Positions 54,628 through 63,929 of a stretch of 64,000 bases of DNA are shown piece by piece; positions within the stretch are counted from its first letter, which is position 1, and every line of letters begins with the position of its first letter. The stretch spans positions 25,424-89,423 of the forward strand of contig CAJVWU010000003.1 of assembly GCA_913009755.1 (NCBI GenBank), given 5' to 3'. The DNA comes from an uncultured Bacteroidia bacterium (GTDB taxonomy: Bacteria > Bacteroidota > Bacteroidia > Bacteroidales > F082). Below the pieces are notes generated by a model. It worked only from the letters and a program-made list of their open reading frames with translations. It did not search any database and was not told where the DNA came from. The position numbers and the translations under genes are program-made.

Positions 54628-55704
54628 ATGGCGAAATATGGAATGGCAATAGACCTTAGAAAATGTGTCGGATGCGGCGCTTGTGGCCTTGCCTGTAAAA
54701 CAGAAAACAATACTGAATACGAGAGGGACGGCAGAAGATATAACTGGGCCGACTATCTCACAAAAACAACAGGAACCTGGAATGGTGGTGATCTAAAGTT
54801 TCAGGTAATACCCGTACTTTGCAATCATTGTACCTTTGCTCCCTGCGTTGATATATGCCCGGTTGATCCGAAGGCTATCTATAAAACCGAAGATGGCCTC
54901 ACCATGATCAACCAAAGCCGCTGTATCGGTGACCAACTCTGTCAGCTTGCCTGTCCTTACAGCTCAAAAAACATAGACAATACAGGGGTACAATACTCCG
55001 TCCTCACCATGAATCCTTTCGAAGAGGACACACAAAGTTTTTACGATAATGATGTGGCAATTATTTCCGGCGGTACTTCAACCCCTCTCGAAACGGCAAC
55101 ATTAGCTGCCCACAGGCCACCCGATGAAAATGTGTATATGGACCCTGATTACACTGACGTTCGACCAAGTGGTGTGGTTGAAAAATGCATCTTGTGCCGA
55201 CATCGCACCGTAGAAGGCTTGGAACCTTATTGCGTTGTCTCGTGTCCGACAGGCGCAAGAGTATATGGTGATTTGGATGATCCGGTGAGTGATATTTCAA
55301 AATTGGTAGCCCAGGGATATAAACGGTTGAAAAACAACAAAGGTGAATGGTTGGCCGAAGGTGAAGAAGGTACCAGCCCAAATGTTTATTATGTAGGCGA
55401 TTATAATATTACCGGAATCAAAAATCATAAACCCGAAGATCATAAAAAGTCACTGCTTCTGTTCCCCAATCCGGCACGTAATGAGGTGCATGTCGAGTTC
55501 GAGATGGAAAATAGTGGTATTGCGACAATACAAATCTATGATATCAGGGGAAAAGAGGTTAAACGTCCCCTTGACAAAAGCAATCTTAGTAAAGGTAAGC
55601 ACCGGATCAGGTTCAAGGTTTATGACCTGAAGCCCGGAACCTACATCGTACGTGTAATTGCCGACAAAGAAATATTTTCTTCCAACATGATTGTAACAAG
55701 GTAG
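54628..55704 (+). CDS. Four-cluster Fe-S subunit fused to a T9SS sorting domain
   Basis: A 358-residue protein. Residues 1-270 form an ArrB/PsrB-like ferredoxin subunit with four clusters: CVGCGACGLAC (13-23), CNHCTFAPCVDIC (65-77), CIGDQLCQLAC (99-109; the second Cys is Asp102) and CILC...CVVSC (187-206). The subunit ends in SPNVYYVGDY as in other B subunits. Residues about 277-358 are a T9SS type A sorting domain: LLFPNPARNEVHVEF, IYDIRGKEV, LKPGTYIVRV, terminal MIVTR, closely parallel to the CTD of the secreted protein at 36.3 kb. No signal peptide, so it would ride with the Tat-exported catalytic subunit. Confidence 0.85.
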   Translation: MAKYGMAIDLRKCVGCGACGLACKTENNTEYERDGRRYNWADYLTKTTGTWNGGDLKFQVIPVLCNHCTFAPCVDICPVDPKAIYKTEDGLTMINQSRCIGDQLCQLACPYSSKNIDNTGVQYSVLTMNPFEEDTQSFYDNDVAIISGGTSTPLETATLAAHRPPDENVYMDPDYTDVRPSGVVEKCILCRHRTVEGLEPYCVVSCPTGARVYGDLDDPVSDISKLVAQGYKRLKNNKGEWLAEGEEGTSPNVYYVGDYNITGIKNHKPEDHKKSLLLFPNPARNEVHVEFEMENSGIATIQIYDIRGKEVKRPLDKSNLSKGKHRIRFKVYDLKPGTYIVRVIADKEIFSSNMIVTR

Positions 55705-55886
55705 AACTGTTTAATTATCAAAGTAGTCTTTCTCAATAACAGGGCCTTACCTGTCATCTGACAAGTGGCTCCTGTTGTTGTATTATACACCACACGGTAT
55801 AAATTTATCCCGTTTTTAGTATAATGCCGAACACGAAAAACTTTGCTTTAATGATAACTGCTATTTCAGCACATAAACTTGAAAAC

Positions 55887-56531
55887 ATGGACAAAAAACA
55901 TTTTCTTGAAATAGAAAGAGCCAAAGCGAACGCATACAACTTATTTTCATCATTACTCTGTGAACCAGAACCTGAACTGTTAGATGAAAATGCCATCTTT
56001 AAAAACCTGGAAACCTACCTGAGACAATTATTGCCTGATGCGGATATCAACCTGAAAGCATTGTATCGGCAATCCCCCGGTTATGATATTCAGCAATTAA
56101 GAATAGAATATGCCCGGCTTTTTATTGGCCCGTTTAAAGTACCTGCCCCACCTTACAGTTCTCTTTATTTCGGTGAAAAAATAGTTATGGGGGAGGCCAC
56201 GGTCTGGGTAAAGAATTTTTACCGGCATACGGGTTTGGAATTTGATTCAGGTTTGCATGATCTGCCGGATCATGTAGCGGTAGAGACCGAATTCCTATAT
56301 TACCTGCTTTATAATGAAATTGTAACAATTGACCAGGGTTTTATTGATGATGCAAAAGCATTTTGGGTAAGGCAAAAGGAATTCACGGAAAAACATTACC
56401 ACATCTGGGTTCCGGATTTTTGTGATAAAGTTATCCAAAATACTAACTTTGACTATTTTAAAATTATTTTTATAAACTTTAAGCTATTTATTGCCGAAGT
56501 TAACATCCCTGAGTTTCCAAATTACAGATAA
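55887..56531 (+). CDS. TorD/DmsD-like molybdoenzyme chaperone
   Basis: A 214-residue TorD-family chaperone, all-helical, that binds the Tat signal and helps cofactor loading of the catalytic subunit. The family signature is EYARLFIGPFKVPAPPYSS (about 85-103), with LYFGEKIVMGE and HDLPDHVAVETEFLYYLLYNE. The ATG at 55887 begins the domain; an upstream in-frame ATG at 55824 would add 21 residues. It is third in the operon, 180 bp after the Fe-S subunit gene, as in arr/psr clusters. Confidence 0.85.
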   Translation: MDKKHFLEIERAKANAYNLFSSLLCEPEPELLDENAIFKNLETYLRQLLPDADINLKALYRQSPGYDIQQLRIEYARLFIGPFKVPAPPYSSLYFGEKIVMGEATVWVKNFYRHTGLEFDSGLHDLPDHVAVETEFLYYLLYNEIVTIDQGFIDDAKAFWVRQKEFTEKHYHIWVPDFCDKVIQNTNFDYFKIIFINFKLFIAEVNIPEFPNYR

Positions 56532-57027
56532 TAAAATGCGAAGGCATTTATTCCTGTAACGTGTTGGATACCATCCCCCAAATTTATTCCGAATTCAATG
56601 TTGGATATTATTCCGTTTCAGGCTTTAAAATTATTCACAACTGTATGCAAAAGAATTATACCTCTTTCTTTAAGGAGAATAGTTGCATTATTTGCATTGC
56701 ATTATTTTGCAGTTATAAATGATCCCGATAAAACATTTGCCCTCATTATTTTTACATTTGCACAACAAGTGATGAAGTCTTCAGTTACCTGCAATACCGA
56801 AAATATGAAAATCAAAATATAATTTCGATTAAAATCAATAAGTAGTATATTTGTAATAAATAATCAGGATTATCTATCCGGTAACTTTTCCGATCAGGAA
56901 GAATTGGAAACTGAATCAAAAAAATGGTGATTCAATGAAAATATGAAAGGTAACATTTCTTCACTTTAAACAGAGAAGTTATCTGAAAATAATAATTCGA
57001 TTTACCTTACGTTTTTAACATTAACCA
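56532..57027. other. Intergenic region of about 500 bp
   Basis: AT-rich, with no supported gene. A 74-codon frame at 56598-56822 has no family resemblance and is not called. No promoter box could be placed with confidence. Confidence 0.5.
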
Positions 57028-58557
57028 TTGAAACCAACCAATAAAATATATATTTCTGTCTTCACTGCACTGTTCATTACTGCATTCATGCCTCTTTTAG
57101 TTCATGCACAACGAAAATCCAAGGTATTTGTGGAGCGCACCGATGTTCAACGTTATACAAAAAAATTAGGAAAGGAAAGGCTTCTCGGCCATGTGATCAT
57201 CCGCCAGGGAAACACCCGGTTTTACAGCGACAGCGCATACCTTGACGATAAATCAAACAGTTTTGAAGCTTTCAGCAACATCCACATCAATGTGAACGAC
57301 AGTGTGGATGTTTACGGTAACCACTTGTATTATGACGGCAATACACGCATAGCGGAAATATTTGATCATGTGAAGCTGGTTGACAAGAATAGTACATTAA
57401 CCACACCCCATCTTGTTTATAACCGGAACACAAAAACTGCTTTTTATGACCAGGGCGGGACGATAGTGAACAAAGACAACACGCTGACCAGTAAAAGCGG
57501 ATATTATAAAACAGAAAACAAAACCTTCTATTTCAGAAAAGATGTTGTGCTGGTCAACCCGCGATCGGAAACCTATTCGGACACCCTGATTTACAACACC
57601 ATCACCGAAACAGCCTTTTTCCTCGGGCCAACGGTCATCAGGGGAAAGGAAAGCACCATTTATACCGAAGAAGGCTGGTACAATACAAAGACGGATTTTT
57701 CAAAACTGACAAAAAAACCGATGGTCAGCAGTTCGCAACAAACGATTACCGCCGACAGCATCTATTACAACAACCTTACTTCTTTTGGCCAGGCTTTTGG
57801 CCGGGTTGAGATACAGGATACCCTGCATAAAGTGATTATCAGGGGAAAACTCGGGGATATGTGGGATAACCGCGGGCTTTCTTATATAACCGATAGTGCA
57901 CTGGCCATCACTTACGATGATAAAGATTCGATGTACATTCATTCGGATACTTTATGGATGTATTTTGATAAAAAAAGACAGGCAAAAAAGATGCTTGCTT
58001 ACCACAATGTCAGGTTTTTCAGGGAGGATATGCAGGGTATATGCGATTCACTGGCATACAGTATGAACGATTCAACCATAAGGCTTTACACCGACCCGGT
58101 GATGTGGTCGGGTGAAAATCAATTAACTGCCGATTCAATTCATGTTGTCGTATCGGGGAATCAACTGGATTCACTGGTGATGTTTAACACGGCTTTTATT
58201 GTTTCGCTCGACACCCTGGAGAATTACAATCAGATCAGGGGAAGGGATATGATCGGTTACTTCCGTAAAAACCAATTGTATAAAATAATGGTGGATGGCA
58301 ATGCCCAGACGCTTTATTACGTGAGGGAAGACAACGGAAACCTGATGGGTATTGACCTGGCCGAATCCAGTGCCATGATCATCCGTTTGAAAAACAATGC
58401 AGTAAACAGCATCAATTACTTATCGAAAATTAAAGAAATAACTTATCCTGAAAAAAAACTCCCCCCTGATATGAAACGGCTGAAAGGTTTTAACTGGCAG
58501 GAAACGTACAGGCCAAAAAACAAAATGGATATTTTCAGAAAGACCGATCAGCCTTAA
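57028..58557 (+). CDS. OstA/LptA-like periplasmic protein
   Basis: A 509-residue secreted protein with signal peptide ending LLVHAQ and repeated OstA-like beta-jellyroll modules (e.g. VYGNHLYYDGNTRIAEI, then HLVYNRNTKTAFYDQGG and TADSIYYNNLTSFGQAFG) related to LptA, the LPS bridge across the periplasm, but about twice its length. The start is TTG at 57028, right at the signal peptide. It stands near the LptD-like gene at 60.8 kb, so an LPS-transport role is likely. Confidence 0.8.
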   Translation: MKPTNKIYISVFTALFITAFMPLLVHAQRKSKVFVERTDVQRYTKKLGKERLLGHVIIRQGNTRFYSDSAYLDDKSNSFEAFSNIHINVNDSVDVYGNHLYYDGNTRIAEIFDHVKLVDKNSTLTTPHLVYNRNTKTAFYDQGGTIVNKDNTLTSKSGYYKTENKTFYFRKDVVLVNPRSETYSDTLIYNTITETAFFLGPTVIRGKESTIYTEEGWYNTKTDFSKLTKKPMVSSSQQTITADSIYYNNLTSFGQAFGRVEIQDTLHKVIIRGKLGDMWDNRGLSYITDSALAITYDDKDSMYIHSDTLWMYFDKKRQAKKMLAYHNVRFFREDMQGICDSLAYSMNDSTIRLYTDPVMWSGENQLTADSIHVVVSGNQLDSLVMFNTAFIVSLDTLENYNQIRGRDMIGYFRKNQLYKIMVDGNAQTLYYVREDNGNLMGIDLAESSAMIIRLKNNAVNSINYLSKIKEITYPEKKLPPDMKRLKGFNWQETYRPKNKMDIFRKTDQP

Positions 58558-58589
58558 TGATCATATAAACCGGGCTTTTTGATGAAAGA

Positions 58590-59537
58590 TTAAAACAGCG
58601 AAAATTTCACATACCGTTTCGGGTTTTCACGGATGTCTTTCAGCAGTTTATTGAGTTCTTCTGCCGATTTGTTAATCTCAATATATAAGGTGTCGTTGTG
58701 CATGAGCATGCCCAATGTCCCTTTTCCTTCGTTAATTTGGGTAAGTAAAAATTGCAATTGTTCCAGCGATTTGTTGGCATGGTCAACGGTTGAAGCAATG
58801 TCGGTTGAAGCAAGCGTGTCGCTGAATTGATCAAGATTGGCAATGATGTTGCTGATACCCTGCCTGTTTTCTTTCAGCATATAGGTAACCGAATCAATAT
58901 TTGAGAGTATTGATGAGATCCGGTTGGATTCCGTATCTACCAGGGTATCAATATTTGATGTTGCATTTTCAAGGTGGCTGAATGTTCTCCTGATGTCGTT
59001 GAAACTTTGCGTTAAATTTTCAACTGCACTTTCGGTGAAAACAGTATGAATGGCTACCACCAGCGAATCAATGGATGACAACAGTTTCTCCGCTTTTATT
59101 TTGATGGGCAGTACCTGTGCGCTAACGGCTTCTTTCAGCGAGGCTTCGGTAGCTGACTGAAGTGTATCGCCACTATGGGCAAGGGTTGGCGACTTTCCCA
59201 ACATCAGGTCAATGGCTTTGGAACCCATCAGGTCGGCACTGAAAATTTTTGCAACCGTATTGCCAGGAATAGGGAATTTATTTTTTAAAGTCATCATAAC
59301 CACCACCTTGCCCGACATGTTGGGACTGAGGTAAACCCGGCTGACCTGGCCAACCCTTACCCCGTTGATCATGACCGGATTGGCTATTGACAACCCGGTT
59401 ACATCACTATATTTCGCATAATAGATAATTTGTTTTTGGAAAAGGTTTTTGCCTTTAAGGAAATTATAACCCCAGATAAAAAGCAGCAGGGCAAAAATGA
59501 AAGAAATCCCGATGAGAATTTGTTTGTAACGATTCAC
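58590..59537 (-). CDS. MlaD-family protein (MCE domain)
   Basis: A 315-residue protein with an N-terminal membrane helix (residues 5-22) and one MCE domain (about 40-125, YYAKYSDVTGLSIANPVMIN and GVRVGQVSRVYLSP), followed by a long helical part (160-300) with several predicted coiled coils. MCE proteins carry phospholipids between membranes. The partners (MlaE/F) are not in the window. Confidence 0.85.
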   Translation of the reverse strand: MNRYKQILIGISFIFALLLFIWGYNFLKGKNLFQKQIIYYAKYSDVTGLSIANPVMINGVRVGQVSRVYLSPNMSGKVVVMMTLKNKFPIPGNTVAKIFSADLMGSKAIDLMLGKSPTLAHSGDTLQSATEASLKEAVSAQVLPIKIKAEKLLSSIDSLVVAIHTVFTESAVENLTQSFNDIRRTFSHLENATSNIDTLVDTESNRISSILSNIDSVTYMLKENRQGISNIIANLDQFSDTLASTDIASTVDHANKSLEQLQFLLTQINEGKGTLGMLMHNDTLYIEINKSAEELNKLLKDIRENPKRYVKFSLF

Positions 59538-59642
59538 AATTATAATTTTGTGTTATTAAAAAGAACGTAAACCACGTTCAAATGTTTCCCTCAAAATTAA
59601 ATAAAACTTTACGCAAACGGATGTTTTTTTCAATGTATTAAA

Positions 59643-60737
59643 TTAATGCCTGTTTTTAATCCGTTTGGCTTCTTCAAGGCTTATCCTTTTCCCGTCCTTA
59701 AAAATCACCACAAAAGCATCATTAAACCCAGCCTGTTTTATCTTTTCTAAATATTGATTTGCACGGTCAAGTGTTGAATAATTGCCTGTTGTGTATTTAT
59801 ACAAACCGTTCTGGCGGTACACCTTTACCTCGTTAAGGCCCTTGAAACGCCTGGCGGACAACGATATGTTTCTGCGGCTTGTATAAAACTGCACTTTATA
59901 AATCAAATTTGTTTTTGATGAACTGCCGGCTTTCTTTTCAGGCATTGCCACGACTTTATTTTCTTTTTCATAGTTCAGTTTATATTCTTTAAAAGCCCTG
60001 TAAATGGCCGAAGCCATAAAAACCTGCCCTTGTTCCGACATCAGGAATTTTTCTTCGGTCGGGTTACTCAGATATCCGAGTTCTACCAATACACCGGGCA
60101 TGGCGGTCCGCCACAATACCAGAAATCCTGCCTGGTGGACCCCCCGGTCATTTCTGCCTACCCGGTCATGAAACTGTCGCTGGATATCATAAGCCAGTTG
60201 CTGGCTCTGGTCAAGATACTCCCCCTGGAAAAGTGAAAACCGGATATATGATTCAGCCGATTTGGCATCAAACCCGTTGTATGTTTTACCGGCATCATCC
60301 TCAAACATGATGGCTGCATTTTCGGTCATGGCCACATTCAGGTTAGCATTTGATTTGTGTAGCCCCATTACATAAGTTTCAGCCCCGTAAGGTTTTGGTG
60401 ATGGATTTGAATTGCAATGAATGGAAATAAAGAAGTCGGCATTATTTTTATTGGCAATCTCGGCCCTCTTGTATAATTCCACAAAGCGGTCATCTTTCCG
60501 CGTATAGATCACTTTCACATCGGGCAGGTATTTCTCAATGTAATGACCTGTTTTCAGGGCGACAGCCAGGGCAATATCTTTTTCCCTGGAATGTTTACCG
60601 AGGGCACCGGGGTCTTTCCCGCCGTGTCCGGCATCAATCACCACCGTCGTGATCCGGCTGCCCTTTTGTGCCGAAACCCCTGAAGACCACATCAACAGAA
60701 GAATAAAAACAAATAACTTTCCGTACAATTTCATCAT
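59643..60737 (-). CDS. N-acetylmuramoyl-L-alanine amidase with SPOR domain
   Basis: A 364-residue cell-wall amidase cutting the glycan-peptide bond of peptidoglycan during division. Amidase_3 motifs: VVIDAGHGGKDPGALG near residue 33, DFFISIHCNSNPS near 102 and PGVLVELGYLSNPTEE near 206. The C-terminus (about 285-360) is a SPOR-like peptidoglycan-binding module (YKVQFYTSRRNISLSARRF). The Met-Met at 60737/60734 was chosen as it starts the signal peptide; a further upstream in-frame ATG (60803) would add 22 polar residues and approach the divergent gene. Confidence 0.9.
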   Translation of the reverse strand: MMKLYGKLFVFILLLMWSSGVSAQKGSRITTVVIDAGHGGKDPGALGKHSREKDIALAVALKTGHYIEKYLPDVKVIYTRKDDRFVELYKRAEIANKNNADFFISIHCNSNPSPKPYGAETYVMGLHKSNANLNVAMTENAAIMFEDDAGKTYNGFDAKSAESYIRFSLFQGEYLDQSQQLAYDIQRQFHDRVGRNDRGVHQAGFLVLWRTAMPGVLVELGYLSNPTEEKFLMSEQGQVFMASAIYRAFKEYKLNYEKENKVVAMPEKKAGSSSKTNLIYKVQFYTSRRNISLSARRFKGLNEVKVYRQNGLYKYTTGNYSTLDRANQYLEKIKQAGFNDAFVVIFKDGKRISLEEAKRIKNRH

Positions 60738-60834
60738 CTTGACGGATTCAATGAATTTGGAATTATATTTGCAATGAATAGTACCTTTTATCGTTTGCAT
60801 CATTCGTTATAACACAAAAGTAAATCAAAGCATT

Positions 60835-63504
60835 TTGCCAAAAGGTTGGTTATCCGGTGAATTATTAACATGGGCATGGTTATTAATCCTGACCTTCCTT
60901 CTTAACGTCCTTTTTGGCAATTCATTATCTTACGTCAACAATTTTAAACCGGACACACTAATTGTTTCCCGGGACACAACATCAATGGCCGACACCCTTA
61001 CAACAACCACCGCACTATCCGATACAACGGCCCCGAAAAAGGAAACCACGGCCATTGAAGACCTGATTACGCGTAATGCCCGCGATTCAGTTGTTCAGGA
61101 TCTGCCTGCACGGAAAGTATATATGTATGGCGATGCCGTTATTACTTACAAAGACATTACCCTGAAGGCCGCTTATATTAAAGTGGATTTCAACACCAAT
61201 ACGGTTTATGCAACTTATGTTAAAGACAGCACCGGAAAAAAAATAGGTACTCCCGTATTTACCCAAGGCAAGCAGTCTTTTAAGGCAAAAGAAATCACGT
61301 ATGATTTTAAAACGGAAAAAGGAATTATCAGACATGTATTGACCGAAGACGACCAGGGCTTTTTGCATGGCCAGAAAGTGAAAAAAATGCAGGACAATAC
61401 CATCAATGTCCTTCATGGGTCTTTCACAACCTGTAACCTGGAGGAACATCCCCATTTTGCTTTCAAATTCAAAAAGGCAAGGGTCATTCCCGACAACAAA
61501 ATCGTCAGCGGGCCGGTTTATATGGTAATAGAAGGCGTGCCCACCCCGTTGGTCTTGCCCTTTGGCATTTTTCCAAACAAGAGCGGGCAAACATCAGGTA
61601 TTGTATTGCCTACTTACGGGCAATCGGCTGACCGGGGTTATTATCTCGAAAACGGGGGCTATTACTGGGCCATCAACGACCACATGGATTTCCTGGTATT
61701 GGGTGATATTTATACACATGGCAGTTGGGCGATCAAGCCACGGTTCAGGTATAGAAAAAGATATAAATACCAGGGCCAGCTTGATTTTGGCTATGCAGTT
61801 AATGTTGTTGGTTTTAAAGAAACGCCGGAATATTCAAAAAGCACTGACTTCAGGATAAAATGGAGTCACCATCAGGACCCGAAAGCCAGGCCCCGCAGTA
61901 CTTTTTCGGCTGACGTTAACATCCTGACAGGTAATTATGCAAAATACAATGTAACGTCAACACAGGATTTCCTGTCCAATGAATTTCAATCGAGCATTGC
62001 CTATCAAACCAACTGGGCCGGCAAATATTACCTAACATTAAACGGAAGTTTCCGGGAAAATACGCTCTCAAAGAAAATTGATATCACATTGCCTTCACTC
62101 ACGTTTACCGTCAACCGGTTTTACCCGCTCAGAAGAAAACAAAGCACCGGGAAAAAGCGGTTTTATGAAGACCTGAGCATCAACTATACGATGAATGCCA
62201 GTAATTCGATCAACACACTTGACACCTTGCTTTTTAAATCAGGGACCCTTATCAATGAAATGCAAAACGGTGCTATCCATAAAATCCCCATTAGTTTACC
62301 AATCAGAATGTTAAAGTACTTTACGCTCAGCAACTCCATCAATTTTACCGACAGGATGTACTCCGAAAGTTCCAGGTTGTATTATGATCCCGATACCTTA
62401 TATATCGGTAACGATACATTGTCACCCGGTGTAAGGGTTGATACACTCCGAGGCTTTTTCAATGCTTTTGATTTTTCCGTAAGCAGTTCGCTTTCCACCA
62501 AAGTTTACGGTATTCTGCGTTTTAAAAAAGGGCCGCTCCGGGCCATACGTCATGTGTTTACCCCCAGCATCAGTTTTTCGTATATCCCGGATTTTGGCAA
62601 TGAAAATTTTGGCTATTATAAAACGTACGAAGATAAAGACGGAAAGGAAGTAAAATATTCTGTATTTCAGAACCAATATTTTAATTCGATTTACAAAACC
62701 CCGCCCGGAAGGCGTTCCGGGAGGATCAGCTTTAATTTCGGGAACAACCTGGAAATAAAAGTACCTTCAAAAAAAGATACCATTACCGGTATGAAAAAAA
62801 TCAAGCTGATTGAAAACTTTAATATTTCGGGCAGTTACGATCTGGCGGCCGACTCATTAAATTTTTCATATCTGACCCTGAGCGGGAATACCAAGCTGTG
62901 GAAAAACCTGAATCTTAAATACGGATCAAGATGGGACCCGTACACCGTTGACTCGGCAGGGCGAAGAATCAACACTTATCAGTGGAATGTAAATCACCAT
63001 TTATTCAGAATGGATAATACGGTATGGGCGCTCAGCGTGGGCATAAAACTGGGGGATAAGGATTTTAAAAAAAAGCAAAAAGAAAAACCAAAAGAAGCCA
63101 CCGAAACCGAATGGAAAGAAATTGAACAGAATCCGGAGAATTACGTCAACTGGGATATTCCCTGGTCTCTTAATCTTAATTATACTTTTCAATATTCAAA
63201 CAATCCACGATACATTAATTATTCCCGTGAAGACCAAAGGAAGGTTGTTCAATCTCTGGACCTTAACGGACAAATCAACATCACCCCCAAATGGAAATTT
63301 ACCTTCACGACGGGATGGGACTTTACACATAACGATGTGTCATATACATCCATAAATCTTTATCGTGACCTGCATTGCTGGGAAATGCGATTCAACTGGG
63401 TCCCGCTTGGCTACCGCAAAAGCTGGAATTTCGGGATCAATGTTAAGGCATCCATCCTTCAGGACCTTAAACTGAACAGGAAAAACGACTGGCGGGATAA
63501 TTAA
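60835..63504 (+). CDS. lptD: LptD-like LPS-assembly protein
   Basis: An 889-residue outer-membrane protein with a signal anchor (about 10-32). Residues 75-215 form an OstA/LptA-like periplasmic domain (KVYMYGDAVITYKDITLKAA) and the rest is a 26-strand-type barrel with many alternating aromatic strands, e.g. DYSLNFSYL-like segments and KWKFTFTTGWDFTHNDVS near the end. LptD is the LPS translocon that pairs with LptE. The conserved LptD cysteine pair is not obvious. The start is TTG; no upstream ATG is available. Confidence 0.82.
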   Translation: MPKGWLSGELLTWAWLLILTFLLNVLFGNSLSYVNNFKPDTLIVSRDTTSMADTLTTTTALSDTTAPKKETTAIEDLITRNARDSVVQDLPARKVYMYGDAVITYKDITLKAAYIKVDFNTNTVYATYVKDSTGKKIGTPVFTQGKQSFKAKEITYDFKTEKGIIRHVLTEDDQGFLHGQKVKKMQDNTINVLHGSFTTCNLEEHPHFAFKFKKARVIPDNKIVSGPVYMVIEGVPTPLVLPFGIFPNKSGQTSGIVLPTYGQSADRGYYLENGGYYWAINDHMDFLVLGDIYTHGSWAIKPRFRYRKRYKYQGQLDFGYAVNVVGFKETPEYSKSTDFRIKWSHHQDPKARPRSTFSADVNILTGNYAKYNVTSTQDFLSNEFQSSIAYQTNWAGKYYLTLNGSFRENTLSKKIDITLPSLTFTVNRFYPLRRKQSTGKKRFYEDLSINYTMNASNSINTLDTLLFKSGTLINEMQNGAIHKIPISLPIRMLKYFTLSNSINFTDRMYSESSRLYYDPDTLYIGNDTLSPGVRVDTLRGFFNAFDFSVSSSLSTKVYGILRFKKGPLRAIRHVFTPSISFSYIPDFGNENFGYYKTYEDKDGKEVKYSVFQNQYFNSIYKTPPGRRSGRISFNFGNNLEIKVPSKKDTITGMKKIKLIENFNISGSYDLAADSLNFSYLTLSGNTKLWKNLNLKYGSRWDPYTVDSAGRRINTYQWNVNHHLFRMDNTVWALSVGIKLGDKDFKKKQKEKPKEATETEWKEIEQNPENYVNWDIPWSLNLNYTFQYSNNPRYINYSREDQRKVVQSLDLNGQINITPKWKFTFTTGWDFTHNDVSYTSINLYRDLHCWEMRFNWVPLGYRKSWNFGINVKASILQDLKLNRKNDWRDN

Positions 63505-63929
63505 CCCGACAGATAATTATCTTTTCAACACATCATGTTTCGTAAGAATTTTTGTGGCGTTTTTGTTGATGTTAAAAAAAAATCTATATTTGAAAATTCC
63601 ATGAAAGTTACAAGTAAAGATTTCTGAAAATTAATAAGCTGAAAACACAACGAATACCTGTTACTTTCGTAGAGTTATGTTATCGTGGTAAAATTGAAAA
63701 TGATATTGGATTGAGGATGGATAAAACGGCAAGCCAACACACATTTCTTTTTAAGAATAATAACCCCTGGAAAATTTATATCTGCCTTTTGTGCAAAAAT
63801 GAATAGTTAACATTTGAGTCCACTCCGAAAAGTAATTTCACCTCACAAATAATTGAATAATAGCTGCTTAAAATTTTTATGTAACAATTATTTTACTTAT
63901 CTTAGCAGTATATTTTAATGTAGTTGTAT
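63505..63929. other. Intergenic region upstream of the right-edge gene
   Basis: A promoter-like pair is seen: TTG at 63563-63565 and TATATTTG at 63585-63592, spacing 19 bp. It is followed by a short frame of eight codons only. No gene is supported. Confidence 0.4.
63563..63592 (+). promoter_or_regulatory. Promoter-like pair without a downstream gene
   Basis: TTG and TATATTTG with 19 bp between, the preferred spacing in Bacteroidota. The next gene starts 340 bp downstream; an unannotated small RNA or a long leader is possible. Confidence 0.35.

Noticed and set aside
56598..56822. Open frame of 74 codons between the chaperone and the OstA-like gene
   Set aside because: Hydrophobic by chance in AT-rich DNA; no start signal and no family.
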